From assembly GCF_016722785.1 (NCBI RefSeq), contig NZ_JAEQNE010000006.1:1-64000 (forward strand): DNA of 64,000 bases. Reading direction: 5' to 3'. The notes beneath the pieces were generated by a model. It saw only the letters and a list, made by a program, of their open reading frames with translations. It searched no databases and was not told the origin of the DNA. The stretch is from Ramlibacter monticola. GTDB lineage: Bacteria; Pseudomonadota; Gammaproteobacteria; Burkholderiales; Burkholderiaceae_C. Position numbers and translations under genes: made by a program. Numbering within the stretch: the first letter of the stretch is position 1; each line of letters begins with the position of its first letter. Below, one piece after another: positions 43,085-52,655 of this stretch.

Positions 43085-44356
43085 CTAGACCTTCGTCCCG
43101 CGCTGCGCCGCGGCGGCCGCCGCGGCCCGTAGCTTGTCCTTCTTGCTCGGTCTCTTTCCCTTCACCCCGCCGGTGCCGGCCGGGGCCTCGGACGGCGGCG
43201 GGGCCGCCTCCACCGGCTCGAAGCCCGCCACCCGCTCCCGCGGCAGCAGCAGCCCGTTCCGCTTCTCGATCAACTGGAAATGCGCCTCCGTGGCGGCGCT
43301 CGCGAAGCTCACGGCCAGCCCGCTGGCGCCCGCGCGGCCCGTGCGGCCGATGCGATGCACGTAGTCGTCCGCCGAGCGCGGCAGGTCGTAGTTGACCACC
43401 ACCTCCAGCCCGCGGATGTCGATGCCGCGGGCCGCGAGATCGGTGGTCACCAGCACGTCCCAGCGGCCGTCCCTGAATTCCTCCAGCACGCCGGTGCGGT
43501 GCGACTGGCTCTTCTCCCCGTGCAGCGCCGCGGCGCGGATGCCGCGCTCGTGCAGCTTGCGCGCGACGTGCTCGGTGGCGTAACGCGTGGCCACGAACAC
43601 CAGCACGCGCCGCCAGCCCTCCTGCTTCACCAGCTGGCGCAGCAGCTCGGTGCGGCGCGGCGCGTCCACCGCGATCACGCGCTGGACGATCGCGGGTTCC
43701 GCCCGCGCCTCGGCGGCGGCCTCGATGCGCACGGCGTCGCGCAGCAAGCCGTCGGCCAGCGCCTGCACCTCGGGCGGAAAGGTTGCCGAGAACAGCAGGT
43801 TCTGACGGTCCGCCGGGAGTGCCGCGAACACGCGTTCGCGTTCGGCGGAAAAGCCCAGGTCCAGCAGGCGGTCGGCCTCGTCGAGTACCAGCGCCTCGAC
43901 GGTGTCCAGCCTCACCGCATTGCGATCCAGCAGGTCCAGCAAGCGTCCCGGCGTGGCCACCACGACGTCGCAGCCACCCCGCAGCGCCATCATCTGCGGA
44001 TTGGGCGAAACCCCGCCGTGCAGCACCGCCACCTTGAGCGGACGGGGGCAGGACGTGCCCAGGCGGCGGAAGGTCTGGCCGACCTGCTGCGCCAGTTCGC
44101 GCGTGGGCACCAGCACCAGCGCCCGCACTCGCCGATAGGCATGCTGCCGGCCCGCGATGACCCGCTGCAGCAAGGGCAGCGCGAACGCCGCGGTCTTGCC
44201 GGAGCCGGTCGGCGCCAGGCCGAGCAGGTCCTGCCCGCGCAGCAGGGGCGGGATGGCCTCGGCCTGGATCGCCGTGGGGGTGGTGTAGCCCACCTCGGCG
44301 CACGCCTGCAGCAGGGGTGGGGAGAGCCCCAAGGACGCAAAGGTTGCGACGGTCAT
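43085..44356 (-). CDS. rhlE: DEAD-box RNA helicase (RhlE-like)
   Basis: ATP-dependent RNA helicase with all canonical motifs: Q motif (FASLGLSPPLLQACAEVGYT...PTAIQ), I APTGSGKT, Ia PTRELA, GG, Ib TPGR, II DEAD, III SAT, V ARGID and VI HRIGRTGRAG. The 423-aa protein has a basic tail (GKRPSKKDKLRAAAAAAAQR) as in RhlE. The start ATG (MTVATFASLG) overlaps the stop of a small upstream ORF. RhlE is the most likely type; RhlB is possible. Confidence 0.9.
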   Translation of the reverse strand: MTVATFASLGLSPPLLQACAEVGYTTPTAIQAEAIPPLLRGQDLLGLAPTGSGKTAAFALPLLQRVIAGRQHAYRRVRALVLVPTRELAQQVGQTFRRLGTSCPRPLKVAVLHGGVSPNPQMMALRGGCDVVVATPGRLLDLLDRNAVRLDTVEALVLDEADRLLDLGFSAERERVFAALPADRQNLLFSATFPPEVQALADGLLRDAVRIEAAAEARAEPAIVQRVIAVDAPRRTELLRQLVKQEGWRRVLVFVATRYATEHVARKLHERGIRAAALHGEKSQSHRTGVLEEFRDGRWDVLVTTDLAARGIDIRGLEVVVNYDLPRSADDYVHRIGRTGRAGASGLAVSFASAATEAHFQLIEKRNGLLLPRERVAGFEPVEAAPPPSEAPAGTGGVKGKRPSKKDKLRAAAAAAAQRGTKV

Positions 44357-44580
44357 GGCGACCGGTGCAGCCTCGGGCCGGAGAGCGCGCTCACGCTGTC
44401 GGCGACGGCGGCATCGACGTCGGGCCACCGGCCCGCCAGCTGCGCGGCGACGAGCGCCTTTTCCAGTGCACGCAGTTCGCGGACGCTGGGCGCCACCTTG
44501 ATCTGGGCGATGGCGGCCGCCGGATTGCCGGCGCGCAGCAGCGCCATGATCTTGCCGGGCCATGCAGAGGATTGACTCAC
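44353..44580 (-). CDS. small helical protein coupled to the RhlE-like gene
   Basis: 75-residue frame from GTG at 44580 (MSQSSAWPGKIMALLRAGNP), mostly helical and Ala-rich (SVRELRALEKALVAAQLAGR). Its stop overlaps the helicase ATG (ATGA), implying coupling. It lies head to head with dbpA, 64 bases away. No family recognised; a longer frame to 44706 runs into the dbpA start and is rejected. Confidence 0.5.
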   Translation of the reverse strand: MSQSSAWPGKIMALLRAGNPAAAIAQIKVAPSVRELRALEKALVAAQLAGRWPDVDAAVADSVSALSGPRLHRSP

Positions 44581-44644
44581 GGATTTCTTCGCGGAGAGGG
44601 TGAAGGGTGCATTGTCCGCCGGAGCACTGTGGAATGATCGGGCC

Positions 44645-46039
44645 ATGCCCCAAGAACCCCGGACCAGTTTCGATACGCTTTCCCTGCCGCCCGCCACGCT
44701 GGACAACCTGCACCGTCTCGGCTACCTGGAGATGACGGCGATCCAGGCCGCCAGCCTGCCGATCGCCCTTTCGGGCCGGGACCTGATCGCGCAGGCCAAG
44801 ACGGGCAGCGGGAAGACCGCTGCCTTCGCGCTGGCCTTGCTGGCCAGGCTCGATGCGCGCCGCTTCGCGGTGCAGGCACTGGTGCTGTGCCCCACGCGCG
44901 AGCTGGCGGACCAGGTCACCACCGAGGTCCGCCGCCTCGCCCGCGCCGAGGACAACGTCAAGGTCGTCACGCTCGCGGGCGGCGTCCCGCTGCGGGGCCA
45001 GACCACCAGCCTCGGGTACGGAGCGCACATCGTGGTCGGCACGCCGGGTCGCATCCTCGATCACCTCGATCGCGGCAACCTGCAGCTCGAAGCCCTGAAC
45101 ACCCTCGTGCTCGACGAGGCGGACCGCATGCTCGACATGGGGTTCATCGACGACATCGCGAAGGTGGCGCGACGCTGCCCGGCGCAGCGCCAGACCCTGC
45201 TGTTCTCGGCGACGTATCCGGAAGGCATCGCCACGCTCGCGGCGCAGTACCTGCGCGAACCCGTCACGGTGAAGGTCGAGGCGCAGCACGGCGGCGAGCA
45301 GATCGAGCAGCGCTGGTACGAGGTGACCGAATCCCAGCGCCTGGCGACGGTGGCGCGCCTGCTGGATCACTTCCGTCCGGCGAGCACGCTCGCCTTCTGC
45401 AACACCCGGGCGCGTTGCCGCGAGCTGGTGGAACTGCTGCAGGCGCAGGGCTACAGCGCGCTCGCGCTGCACGGCGAACTGGAGCAGCGGGACCGCGACC
45501 AGGTGCTGGTGCGCTTCGCGAACGGCAGTTGCTCGGTGCTGGTCGCCACCGACGTGGCCGCGCGGGGGCTCGACGTCGCGGGCCTCGCCGCCGTCATCAA
45601 CGTCGACATGCCTCCCGATCCGGAACTGCACGTGCACCGGATCGGCCGCACGGGCCGTGCCGGCGAGACCGGCCTGGCGCTCAGCCTCGCCAGCCTCGAC
45701 GAGATGGGGGCCGTCGGCCGCATCGAGCAGTTGCAGGGGCGGGAATCGGTCTGGCACGGCCTCGCCGAGCTCACGGCGGCCCCCGGCGGCCGCCTGCTGC
45801 CGGCCATGGCGACCGTCCACATCCAGGCCGGCCGGAAGGAGAAGATCCGCCCGGGCGACGTGCTGGGCGCGCTCACGGCCGACCTTGGCTACACCCGCGA
45901 GCAGGTGGGCAGGATCGACATCAACGAGTTCGCCACTTACGTCGCGGTGGAGCGCGGCATCGCGCGCGACGTGGCGGCGCGCCTGAACGAAGGACGCATC
46001 AAGGGGCGCAGCGTCAAGGCGCGGCTGTTGAAGGACTGA
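44645..46039 (+). CDS. dbpA: ATP-dependent RNA helicase DbpA
   Basis: DEAD-box helicase specific for 23S rRNA hairpin 92. It has motif I AKTGSGKTAAFALAL, DEAD at DEADRMLDMGF, SATYP, and HRIGRTGRAGETGLAL. The C-terminal DbpA RNA-binding domain includes MATVHIQAGRKEKIRPGDVL, LTADLGYTREQVGRIDI and EGRIKGRSVKARLLKD, and is diagnostic. Start MPQEPRTSFDTLSL at 44645; 464 aa. It is divergent from the RhlE-like helicase unit. Confidence 0.96.
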   Translation: MPQEPRTSFDTLSLPPATLDNLHRLGYLEMTAIQAASLPIALSGRDLIAQAKTGSGKTAAFALALLARLDARRFAVQALVLCPTRELADQVTTEVRRLARAEDNVKVVTLAGGVPLRGQTTSLGYGAHIVVGTPGRILDHLDRGNLQLEALNTLVLDEADRMLDMGFIDDIAKVARRCPAQRQTLLFSATYPEGIATLAAQYLREPVTVKVEAQHGGEQIEQRWYEVTESQRLATVARLLDHFRPASTLAFCNTRARCRELVELLQAQGYSALALHGELEQRDRDQVLVRFANGSCSVLVATDVAARGLDVAGLAAVINVDMPPDPELHVHRIGRTGRAGETGLALSLASLDEMGAVGRIEQLQGRESVWHGLAELTAAPGGRLLPAMATVHIQAGRKEKIRPGDVLGALTADLGYTREQVGRIDINEFATYVAVERGIARDVAARLNEGRIKGRSVKARLLKD

Positions 46040-46175
46040 GGCCCCGGCGAAACGGTGCGCCGGCGAGCTGAACCGACTCGACGGCCTCCTGTTCCGACTC
46101 TGCCGCAGCCGTTGGACCAACGTCCAATTCCTGCGGTGCGGCACGCTCGCCATGATCTCGCGCTGCGGGGTTTGC

Positions 46176-47048
46176 ATGACGTGGGCGCAACTCATTCCCC
46201 TGGCCATCACCCTGAGCATGGCCGGCCTGCTGCTGTCGGTGGCGCTGGAGACCCGGTTCGGCGACCTCCTGCACCTTCTGCGTCGCCCTTCCCTGCTGCT
46301 GCGCTCCGTGCTGGCGATGAACGTGGTCATGCCCCTGTTCGCGGTTGCGCTGGGCCTCGCTTTCGTCCAGCAGTTGGAGCATGCCGTGGTGGTGTCGCTG
46401 ATGGCCATGTCCCTGGGGCCGGTGCCGCCCATCCTGCCCGGCAAGGAGCTGAAGGCCGGCGGGCCGCGCGCGTACACGATGGGGCTGGTGTTCGTGTCGG
46501 CGGCGCTGTCCATCGTGCTGGTGCCGGCCATGATCGCGCTGCTGGGCCACGTGCTCGACAAGCCGGTGCAGATCTCCATGGGCTCCATCGCGCGCATCGT
46601 CGCCACCTGGATGCTGTTGCCGCTGCTGCTCGGCGCCTTGGTACGCCATGCGGCGCCGGCGCTGGCGCAGCACGTGGTGCGCCCGCTGGCGATCGCCTCG
46701 GGCGCGCTGCTGGCGCTCGCCTGCATCCCCGTGCTGCTGCAGGTGTGGCCGAAGATGCTGTCCTTGCTCGGCCATTTCACGCTGGTGGCGATCATCGTCT
46801 TTACGCTGGCCGGCCTGGCGATAGGCCACCTGCTCGGCGGCCCGGACCCGGACGAGCGCACGGTACTGGCGCTGTCCACCTGCACGCGGCACCCCGCGGT
46901 GGCGATCGCGGTGCTGCACGCGGAGCCGGACCGGGCGTCGGTCCTTGCGGCCGTCCTGCTGGTCCTCCTCGTGGGCGGCATCGCCACCGGGCCCTATGTG
47001 AAGTGGCGCGCGGGGAGCCACGCGCCGGCGGGGAGCCGGCACGCGTGA
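46176..47048 (+). CDS. bile acid:sodium symporter (BASS) family transporter
   Basis: Integral membrane protein with about nine helices starting LIPLAITLSMAGLLLSVALE, and the BASS-type LSMAGLLLSVAL, VVMPLFAVALGL and LSTCTRHPAVAIAVLHAE segments. 290 aa from ATG 46176 (an ATG at 46152 would add eight residues ahead of the first helix). Likely transports an organic anion with Na+; the substrate is unknown. It overlaps the truncated HAD gene at its 3' end (GTGA). Confidence 0.8.
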   Translation: MTWAQLIPLAITLSMAGLLLSVALETRFGDLLHLLRRPSLLLRSVLAMNVVMPLFAVALGLAFVQQLEHAVVVSLMAMSLGPVPPILPGKELKAGGPRAYTMGLVFVSAALSIVLVPAMIALLGHVLDKPVQISMGSIARIVATWMLLPLLLGALVRHAAPALAQHVVRPLAIASGALLALACIPVLLQVWPKMLSLLGHFTLVAIIVFTLAGLAIGHLLGGPDPDERTVLALSTCTRHPAVAIAVLHAEPDRASVLAAVLLVLLVGGIATGPYVKWRAGSHAPAGSRHA

Positions 47049-47242
47049 CGAACTTCCTGCGCGGCTGGCTGCGGCTCTGGCTGCTGTTCGTGTTCGCTTC
47101 GGGACCGGCGGCGGCGCTGGCGCAAGCGGATCCGCTGCCCTCCTGGAACGACGGCGCGGTGAAGCAGGGCATCGTCGGCTTCCTCCGGGCTGCGACGATG
47201 GCGGACGGCAGCTATTTCCCCCCACCTCTTCTCGGCGTCTGA
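47045..47242 (+). pseudogene. truncated HAD-family phosphatase, N-terminal fragment
   Basis: GTG start overlaps the transporter stop. It encodes a signal peptide (LRLWLLFVFASGPAAALA) then QADPLPSWNDGAVKQGIVGF, the typical opening of exported HAD-type hydrolases, which continue for ~300 residues with a DxDGT motif. Here the frame ends after 65 residues (YFPPPLLGV), and the sulfatase gene starts 31 bases later. Probably a deletion remnant in an arylsulfatase locus. It might still make a short exported peptide. Confidence 0.55.
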
Positions 47243-47273
47243 AACGCAGCCCTCCCGAAGGAAAGGAGTCCCC

Positions 47274-48812
47274 ATGGCCACGACTTCCAGGAAGCCCAAC
47301 ATCCTCGTCATCTGGGGCGACGACATCGGCATCTCCAACCTGAGTTGCTACTCCCACGGCCTGATGGGCTATCGCACGCCGAACATCGACCGCATCGCGC
47401 GCGAAGGGATGATGTTCACCGACAGCTACGGCGAGCAGAGCTGCACCGCCGGGCGCTCGTCGTTCATCACCGGGCAGAGCGTGTACCGCACGGGTCTGTC
47501 GAAGGTGGGCATTCCGGGCGCGCCAAAGGGCATGTCCGAGAAGATCGTCACGATCGCCGCGCTGCTGAAGGCGCAGGGCTACGCCACCGGCCAGTTCGGC
47601 AAGAACCACCTCGGGGACCGCAACGAGCACCTGCCGACCAACCATGGCTTCGACGAGTTCTACGGCAACCTCTATCACCTGAACGCCGAGGAGGAGCCCG
47701 AGCAGGCGGACTACCCGCAAGCCGCGGGCTTCAAGGCGCAGTTCGGTCCGCGCGGCGTGATGCGCTCGTGGGCGACCGACAAGGACGATGCGGCCGAGCA
47801 GCCGCGCTGGGGCCGCGTCGGCAAGCAGAAGATCGAGGACACCGGCCCGCTCACGCGGGAGCGCATGCTGACGTGCGACGACGACTTCGCCGCCGCCGCG
47901 CAGGACTTCATCCGGCGCCAGGAGAAGGCCGGCAAGCCCTGGTTCGTGTGGCTGAACACCACGCACATGCACTTCGTCACCCACACCAAGACGTCCAGCC
48001 TGGGCCAGGCGGGCATCTGGCAATCGCCCTACCACGACACGATGATCGACCACGACCGCAACGTCGGCCAGATGCTGGACCTGCTGGACGAACTGGGCAT
48101 CGCGGAGAACACCTTCGTCCAGTACTCCACGGACAACGGGCCGCACCGCAACTCCTGGCCCGACGCCGGAACCACGCCCTTCCGCAGCGAGAAGAACACG
48201 AATTGGGAAGGCGCCTTCCGCATTCCCCTGCTGGTGCGCTGGCCCGGCAGGATCGCCCCCGGCTCCGTGGCCAATGGCATCGTGCAGCACCACGACTGGC
48301 TGCCCACCTTCCTGGCGCTGGCCGGCGAGCCCGACATCGTCGAGAAGGTCAAGGGCGGCTACCCGGCGATCGGCCGCACCTACAAGAACCATATCGACGG
48401 ATTCAACCTGCTGCCCTACCTGACAGGCGAAGCGAAGGAGAGCCCGCGCAAGCTGTTCTTCTACTTCAGCGACGACGGCGACATGCTCGCCCTGCGCTAC
48501 GAAAACTGGAAGATGGTCTTCATGGAGCAGCGCACGCAGGGCACCATGGCGGTCTGGGTGGACCCGTTCGTGCGGCTGCGGGGCGTGAAACTCTACAACC
48601 TGCGTACCGACCCGTACGAGTATGCCGACATCACCTCGAACAGCTACTGGGACTGGGTGATCCAGCGGGCCTACATCGTGTACGGGGCCCAGGCGGTGGC
48701 CGCGAAGTTCGCCTCGACCTTCAAGGACTTTCCGCCGGTGCAGACCCCCAACACGTTCACCATCGACGATGCGCTGAAGATGATGGCGGAGCCGCCGGCA
48801 GGCGCGGGCTGA
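47274..48812 (+). CDS. arylsulfatase (formylglycine-type sulfatase)
   Basis: Hydrolyses sulfate esters; the active-site Cys is converted to formylglycine. It has the metal-binding IWGDDIGISN near 13-22 and the signature EQSCTAGRSSFITGQ with Cys57. TGQFGKNHLGD and the C-terminal VQYSTDNGPHRNSWPD segment are also typical. 512 aa with no signal peptide. The position normally Pro in CxPxR is Ala here. Strong GGAAAGGAG site. The modifying enzyme is encoded 250 bases downstream, so the pair should work together. Substrate unknown. Confidence 0.92.
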   Translation: MATTSRKPNILVIWGDDIGISNLSCYSHGLMGYRTPNIDRIAREGMMFTDSYGEQSCTAGRSSFITGQSVYRTGLSKVGIPGAPKGMSEKIVTIAALLKAQGYATGQFGKNHLGDRNEHLPTNHGFDEFYGNLYHLNAEEEPEQADYPQAAGFKAQFGPRGVMRSWATDKDDAAEQPRWGRVGKQKIEDTGPLTRERMLTCDDDFAAAAQDFIRRQEKAGKPWFVWLNTTHMHFVTHTKTSSLGQAGIWQSPYHDTMIDHDRNVGQMLDLLDELGIAENTFVQYSTDNGPHRNSWPDAGTTPFRSEKNTNWEGAFRIPLLVRWPGRIAPGSVANGIVQHHDWLPTFLALAGEPDIVEKVKGGYPAIGRTYKNHIDGFNLLPYLTGEAKESPRKLFFYFSDDGDMLALRYENWKMVFMEQRTQGTMAVWVDPFVRLRGVKLYNLRTDPYEYADITSNSYWDWVIQRAYIVYGAQAVAAKFASTFKDFPPVQTPNTFTIDDALKMMAEPPAGAG

Positions 48813-48830
48813 CGCCGCCGAAGGTCCGAC

Positions 48831-49045
48831 GTGCGCAACATCCTGCTCTGGGCCTGCGTCGCCGCCGCTCCGTGCTGGGCCCAGCCCAGCACGGAGGAGA
48901 TGAACGCCGCCAACAACCCGCCGCATCCGGCGGTGGGAGTGAACCTGCAGGACGCCTGCACCGGCCGCTTCTACGGCCGGGCGACGGCGACGGCCTGCCG
49001 AAGTTCCAGCTGTTCTTCGGCCTGAACATGCATTTCCCCCTGTGA
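48831..49045 (+). pseudogene. internally deleted outer-membrane protein gene
   Basis: It starts at GTG 48831 with a signal peptide (LLWACVAAAPCWA) and a mature start STEEMNAANNPPHPAVGVNL. That resembles a family of exported beta-barrel-like proteins of ~300 residues found beside sulfatase genes. After about 45 residues the sequence jumps, in another frame, to a barrel-like C-terminal end (PKFQLFFGLNMHFPL). So ~250 codons appear to have been lost with a frameshift near 48965-48995. Family identity is inferred from memory of similar loci, not proven. Confidence 0.5.
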
Positions 49046-49064
49046 TGCGAGACGGAGCCTGCCG

Positions 49065-50033
<969 letters not shown>

Positions 50034-50036
50034 TCC

Positions 50037-50174
50037 ATGCGTGAATGGCTGGCGTGGCTGACGGAGCCGGCCATCGTGCTGCCCGATGGCATCGCGGTGA
50101 TCCGCACCTTCCTCAGCTACTTCCTCGAACGCGACCTCGAGGACGTGCGCGAGCGCCAGCGCGCGAACGCCTGA
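50037..50174 (+). CDS. short protein between FGE and DUF202 genes
   Basis: 45-residue frame starting MREWLAWLTEPAIVLPDG and ending LERDLEDVRERQRANA: amphipathic with a hydrophobic middle (IAVIRTFLSYFLERD). Starts 3 bases after the FGE stop and ends 19 bases before the DUF202 ATG, so it sits in one operon. Possibly a small membrane protein or another remnant; no family recognised. Confidence 0.45.
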   Translation: MREWLAWLTEPAIVLPDGIAVIRTFLSYFLERDLEDVRERQRANA

Positions 50175-50193
50175 GAGGCCGAAGGAGCACTGC

Positions 50194-50847
50194 ATGGACG
50201 ACCCCACCGTGGACGAGCGGGAATCCCTGGAGCGCCCGGCGCGGGTGGCGGAAACGGCGCCGCCGCCGGAGCCCGACATCCAGCCGCCGCCGACGGATCC
50301 GTCGACCGTGCTGTCGCGGCATCGGACGCACCTGTCGACGCACCGCACCTCGCTGTCGGAGCACCGCACGGCCCTGTCGGAGCACCGCACCGACCTCTCG
50401 ACCTACCGGACGACCCTGTCGCGGCGCCGCACGGACATGTCGATGCGCCGCACCGGCATGTCCTTCCAGCGCACGCGCATGAGTGCCGACCGGACGCTGA
50501 TGTCGGTGCTGCGCACTTCCTTGTCGCTGATCAGCTTCGGCTTCACGATCTACCAGGTGTTCGACAAGCTCGCCCACAACGAAGTCATACGCAACGTCAA
50601 CGCGCCGCGCAATTTCGGCACGGCACTCGTGTCGCTGGGCATCCTGATGCTGGCGATCGGCATCGTCTACCACGTGCAGTTCATGCTGGGGCTGCGCCGC
50701 ATCCGCTCCGAGATGAAGGCCGCAGGCCTGGTCCACGGCGAGAGCGGCTTTCCGCCTTCGTTCACGCTGGTGACGGCGCTGATCCTGCTGCTGGTCGGCC
50801 TGTTCGCGATCGTCAGCATGGTCTTCCACATCGGGCCGTTCGGCTGA
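50194..50847 (+). CDS. DUF202 membrane protein with N-terminal heptad array
   Basis: 217 aa. Residues 1-38 are acidic and Pro-rich. Residues 40-109 contain ten perfect heptads of the form (L/M)S-x-x-R-T-x, e.g. LSTHRTSLSEHRTALSEHRT. The array leads straight into the DUF202 core (SLISFGFTIYQVFDKL) with three membrane helices near 109-124, 143-163 and 190-212. The last heptads (RTLMSVLRTSLSLISFG) are the ordinary DUF202 start, so the array looks like an amplification of it. Function unknown. GAAGGAG site. Confidence 0.85.
   Translation: MDDPTVDERESLERPARVAETAPPPEPDIQPPPTDPSTVLSRHRTHLSTHRTSLSEHRTALSEHRTDLSTYRTTLSRRRTDMSMRRTGMSFQRTRMSADRTLMSVLRTSLSLISFGFTIYQVFDKLAHNEVIRNVNAPRNFGTALVSLGILMLAIGIVYHVQFMLGLRRIRSEMKAAGLVHGESGFPPSFTLVTALILLLVGLFAIVSMVFHIGPFG
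50311..50520 (+). repeat. ten tandem 21-base units inside the DUF202 gene
   Basis: Ten in-phase 21-base units encode the heptads (L/M)SxxRTx. The early copies are closely similar at DNA level (CTGTCGGAGCACCGCACG-type), while the later copies diverge but keep the amino acid pattern. Each unit keeps Arg and Thr at positions 5 and 6. Confidence 0.9.
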
Positions 50848-50920
50848 GGCCGCACGCGCCTTCGACTGCCGATCCCGCTCTTCAATCCAGACCCCTCGGC
50901 CTCGATCGCGGGCCGGGCGG

Positions 50921-52654
50921 TCACGTGTCGTCGACGGCTTCGTGCCTCGCGGCTGACACCACCCCCATGACTTCCATCAGCATTTCCAGTTCCACGGGTT
51001 TCACGAAGTGGCGGTCGAATCCGGCCTCCTTCGACTTCCGCCGGTCTTCGGCCTGGCCCCAGCCGCTCACCGCGATCAGCAGGATCCCGCTGCCACCCGG
51101 CGCCTGGCGGATGCGCCTGGCGACTTCATGGCCGTCCAGGCTCGGCAAGCCGATGTCCAGGATGACCACGCCCGGGCGGAACGACGCCGCGGCGCTGACC
51201 GCTGCCAGTCCATCGTGCACCATGAGGGTCTCGTAGCCGAGGATTCCGAGGAACTGCGCCATCGTCGCCGCGCCGTCCACGTTGTCGTCCACCACCAGCA
51301 CGCGAACGCCCTTGTCGCCCGAGGCATGCAGCCTGGGCCCGCCCCCGCCCGGTTCGGCGGGCGGCCGCATGTCCGACATCGGCAGGCGCACCGTGAATTT
51401 CGAGCCGGTGCCCGGCCCATCGCTGGCGGCTTCGACCTGGCCGCCATGCATCTCGACGAGCTGCCGCACGAGCGCCAGGCCGATGCCGAGGCCGCCCTGC
51501 GAGCGTTCCAGCGACCGGTCCACCTGCGTGAACATGTCGAACACGCGCGGCAGCAACTGCACCGGGATGCCCACGCCCGAATCCTCCACCGTGATGACCG
51601 CGAAGCCATCCTGCCGCCCCGCCGTCACCGTGATGCGGCCCCCGTCGGGGGTGTATTTCGCCGCGTTGTTCAGGAGGTTCGCGATGATCTGGCACAGGCG
51701 GGTGGGGTCCGCCGCCACGAACAGCGTGCGCGGCGGGGGCACGACGAGCGTCAGTTCGTGCTTGCCCGCCCGGATCATCGGCTGGCTCGTTTCCAGCGCA
51801 TCCTGCACGGCCGTCACCACGTCGGCCTGTTCGATGCGCAGTTCCACCTTGCCCTGGCTGATGCGGCTCACGTCCAGCAGGTCGTCCACCAGGTGGACCA
51901 GCTGCGCGAGCTGCCGCTCGATGATGTTCCGGGCCGATTCCTTGACCTGCGCTTCCGGCGAAAGCGCCATGATGTGCAGCGCATTGCGGATCGGCGCAAG
52001 CGGGTTGCGCAGTTCGTGCGCCAGCGTGGCCAGGAACTCGTCCTTCCTGCGGTCGGCCTCCTTCAGCGCCGCCGCCGTCTGCGCCAGCGCGCGGTCCGCG
52101 AGCACTCTTTCGGTGACGTCGCGGATCACGTACAGGAAGCCCGTGGTCTGCCCGTCGCCATCGCGCAGCGCCGAGATCGTCGTCTCGACATGCGTCTGGG
52201 CGCCGTCGGCATTCCGGTGCACGAGGTTGCCCCGGAAGACGCCGTGCACACGCAGGGATTCAGCGGCAGCTTCACGCGCACCCTCGCCCTCGGGCCAGAC
52301 TTCGGTGAACACCTCGCCCTTCAGGCGTCCCAGGGTCGCCGACGCGTCCTTGCCGTACTGCTTCTCCGCAGCCGGATTCATGAAGACGACGTGCTCGTCG
52401 GCATCGAAGGCGAGCACGGCGTCCTGCATCTGCGCGAGCACGTCCTGGCGCAGCCTGTTGGCCACCGCGTTGGACGAGTCGAGCGTGTAGATGTCGCTGC
52501 CCACGACCAGCGCGTCGACGTCGCCCTGCCGGATGGCCCACAGGGTCTCCTCCGCCTCGTCGAGGCGGATGCGCAGTTCTTCCAGCTCCGCGCGCATCAC
52601 GTCCGGATCCTCGGAGCCGGTCGGCATCGGTTCCTCGGGCTGGGTTTTCGCCAT
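50921..52654 (-). CDS. PAS-sensor hybrid histidine kinase of the kai operon
   Basis: 577 aa. Residues ~20-35 form a coiled coil followed by ETLWAIRQGDVDALVV, a stretch often found in Kai-linked kinases. A PAS domain covers ~70-185. The HisKA domain has His213 (LATLAHELRNPLAP). The HATPase domain has NLLNNAAKYT, EDSGVGI and GGLGIGLALV. A C-terminal receiver has acidic pair Asp456-457, Asp500 (VVILDIGLPSLDG) and Lys552. No membrane helix, so cytosolic. It starts one base after kaiB2, so it is the probable output or modulator of the KaiBC module. Confidence 0.92.
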   Translation of the reverse strand: MAKTQPEEPMPTGSEDPDVMRAELEELRIRLDEAEETLWAIRQGDVDALVVGSDIYTLDSSNAVANRLRQDVLAQMQDAVLAFDADEHVVFMNPAAEKQYGKDASATLGRLKGEVFTEVWPEGEGAREAAAESLRVHGVFRGNLVHRNADGAQTHVETTISALRDGDGQTTGFLYVIRDVTERVLADRALAQTAAALKEADRRKDEFLATLAHELRNPLAPIRNALHIMALSPEAQVKESARNIIERQLAQLVHLVDDLLDVSRISQGKVELRIEQADVVTAVQDALETSQPMIRAGKHELTLVVPPPRTLFVAADPTRLCQIIANLLNNAAKYTPDGGRITVTAGRQDGFAVITVEDSGVGIPVQLLPRVFDMFTQVDRSLERSQGGLGIGLALVRQLVEMHGGQVEAASDGPGTGSKFTVRLPMSDMRPPAEPGGGGPRLHASGDKGVRVLVVDDNVDGAATMAQFLGILGYETLMVHDGLAAVSAAASFRPGVVILDIGLPSLDGHEVARRIRQAPGGSGILLIAVSGWGQAEDRRKSKEAGFDRHFVKPVELEMLMEVMGVVSAARHEAVDDT

Positions 52655-52655
52655 G

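Noticed and set aside
43085..46987. Single 1300-codon minus-strand protein including the RhlE-like helicase
   Set aside because: Only the 43085-44356 part has helicase motifs; the upstream part is antisense to dbpA. The real start is the ATG at 44356.
50311..50520. CRISPR-like or other non-coding repeat array
   Set aside because: Repeats are contiguous 21-base units in phase with a reading frame, without spacers; they encode protein heptads.
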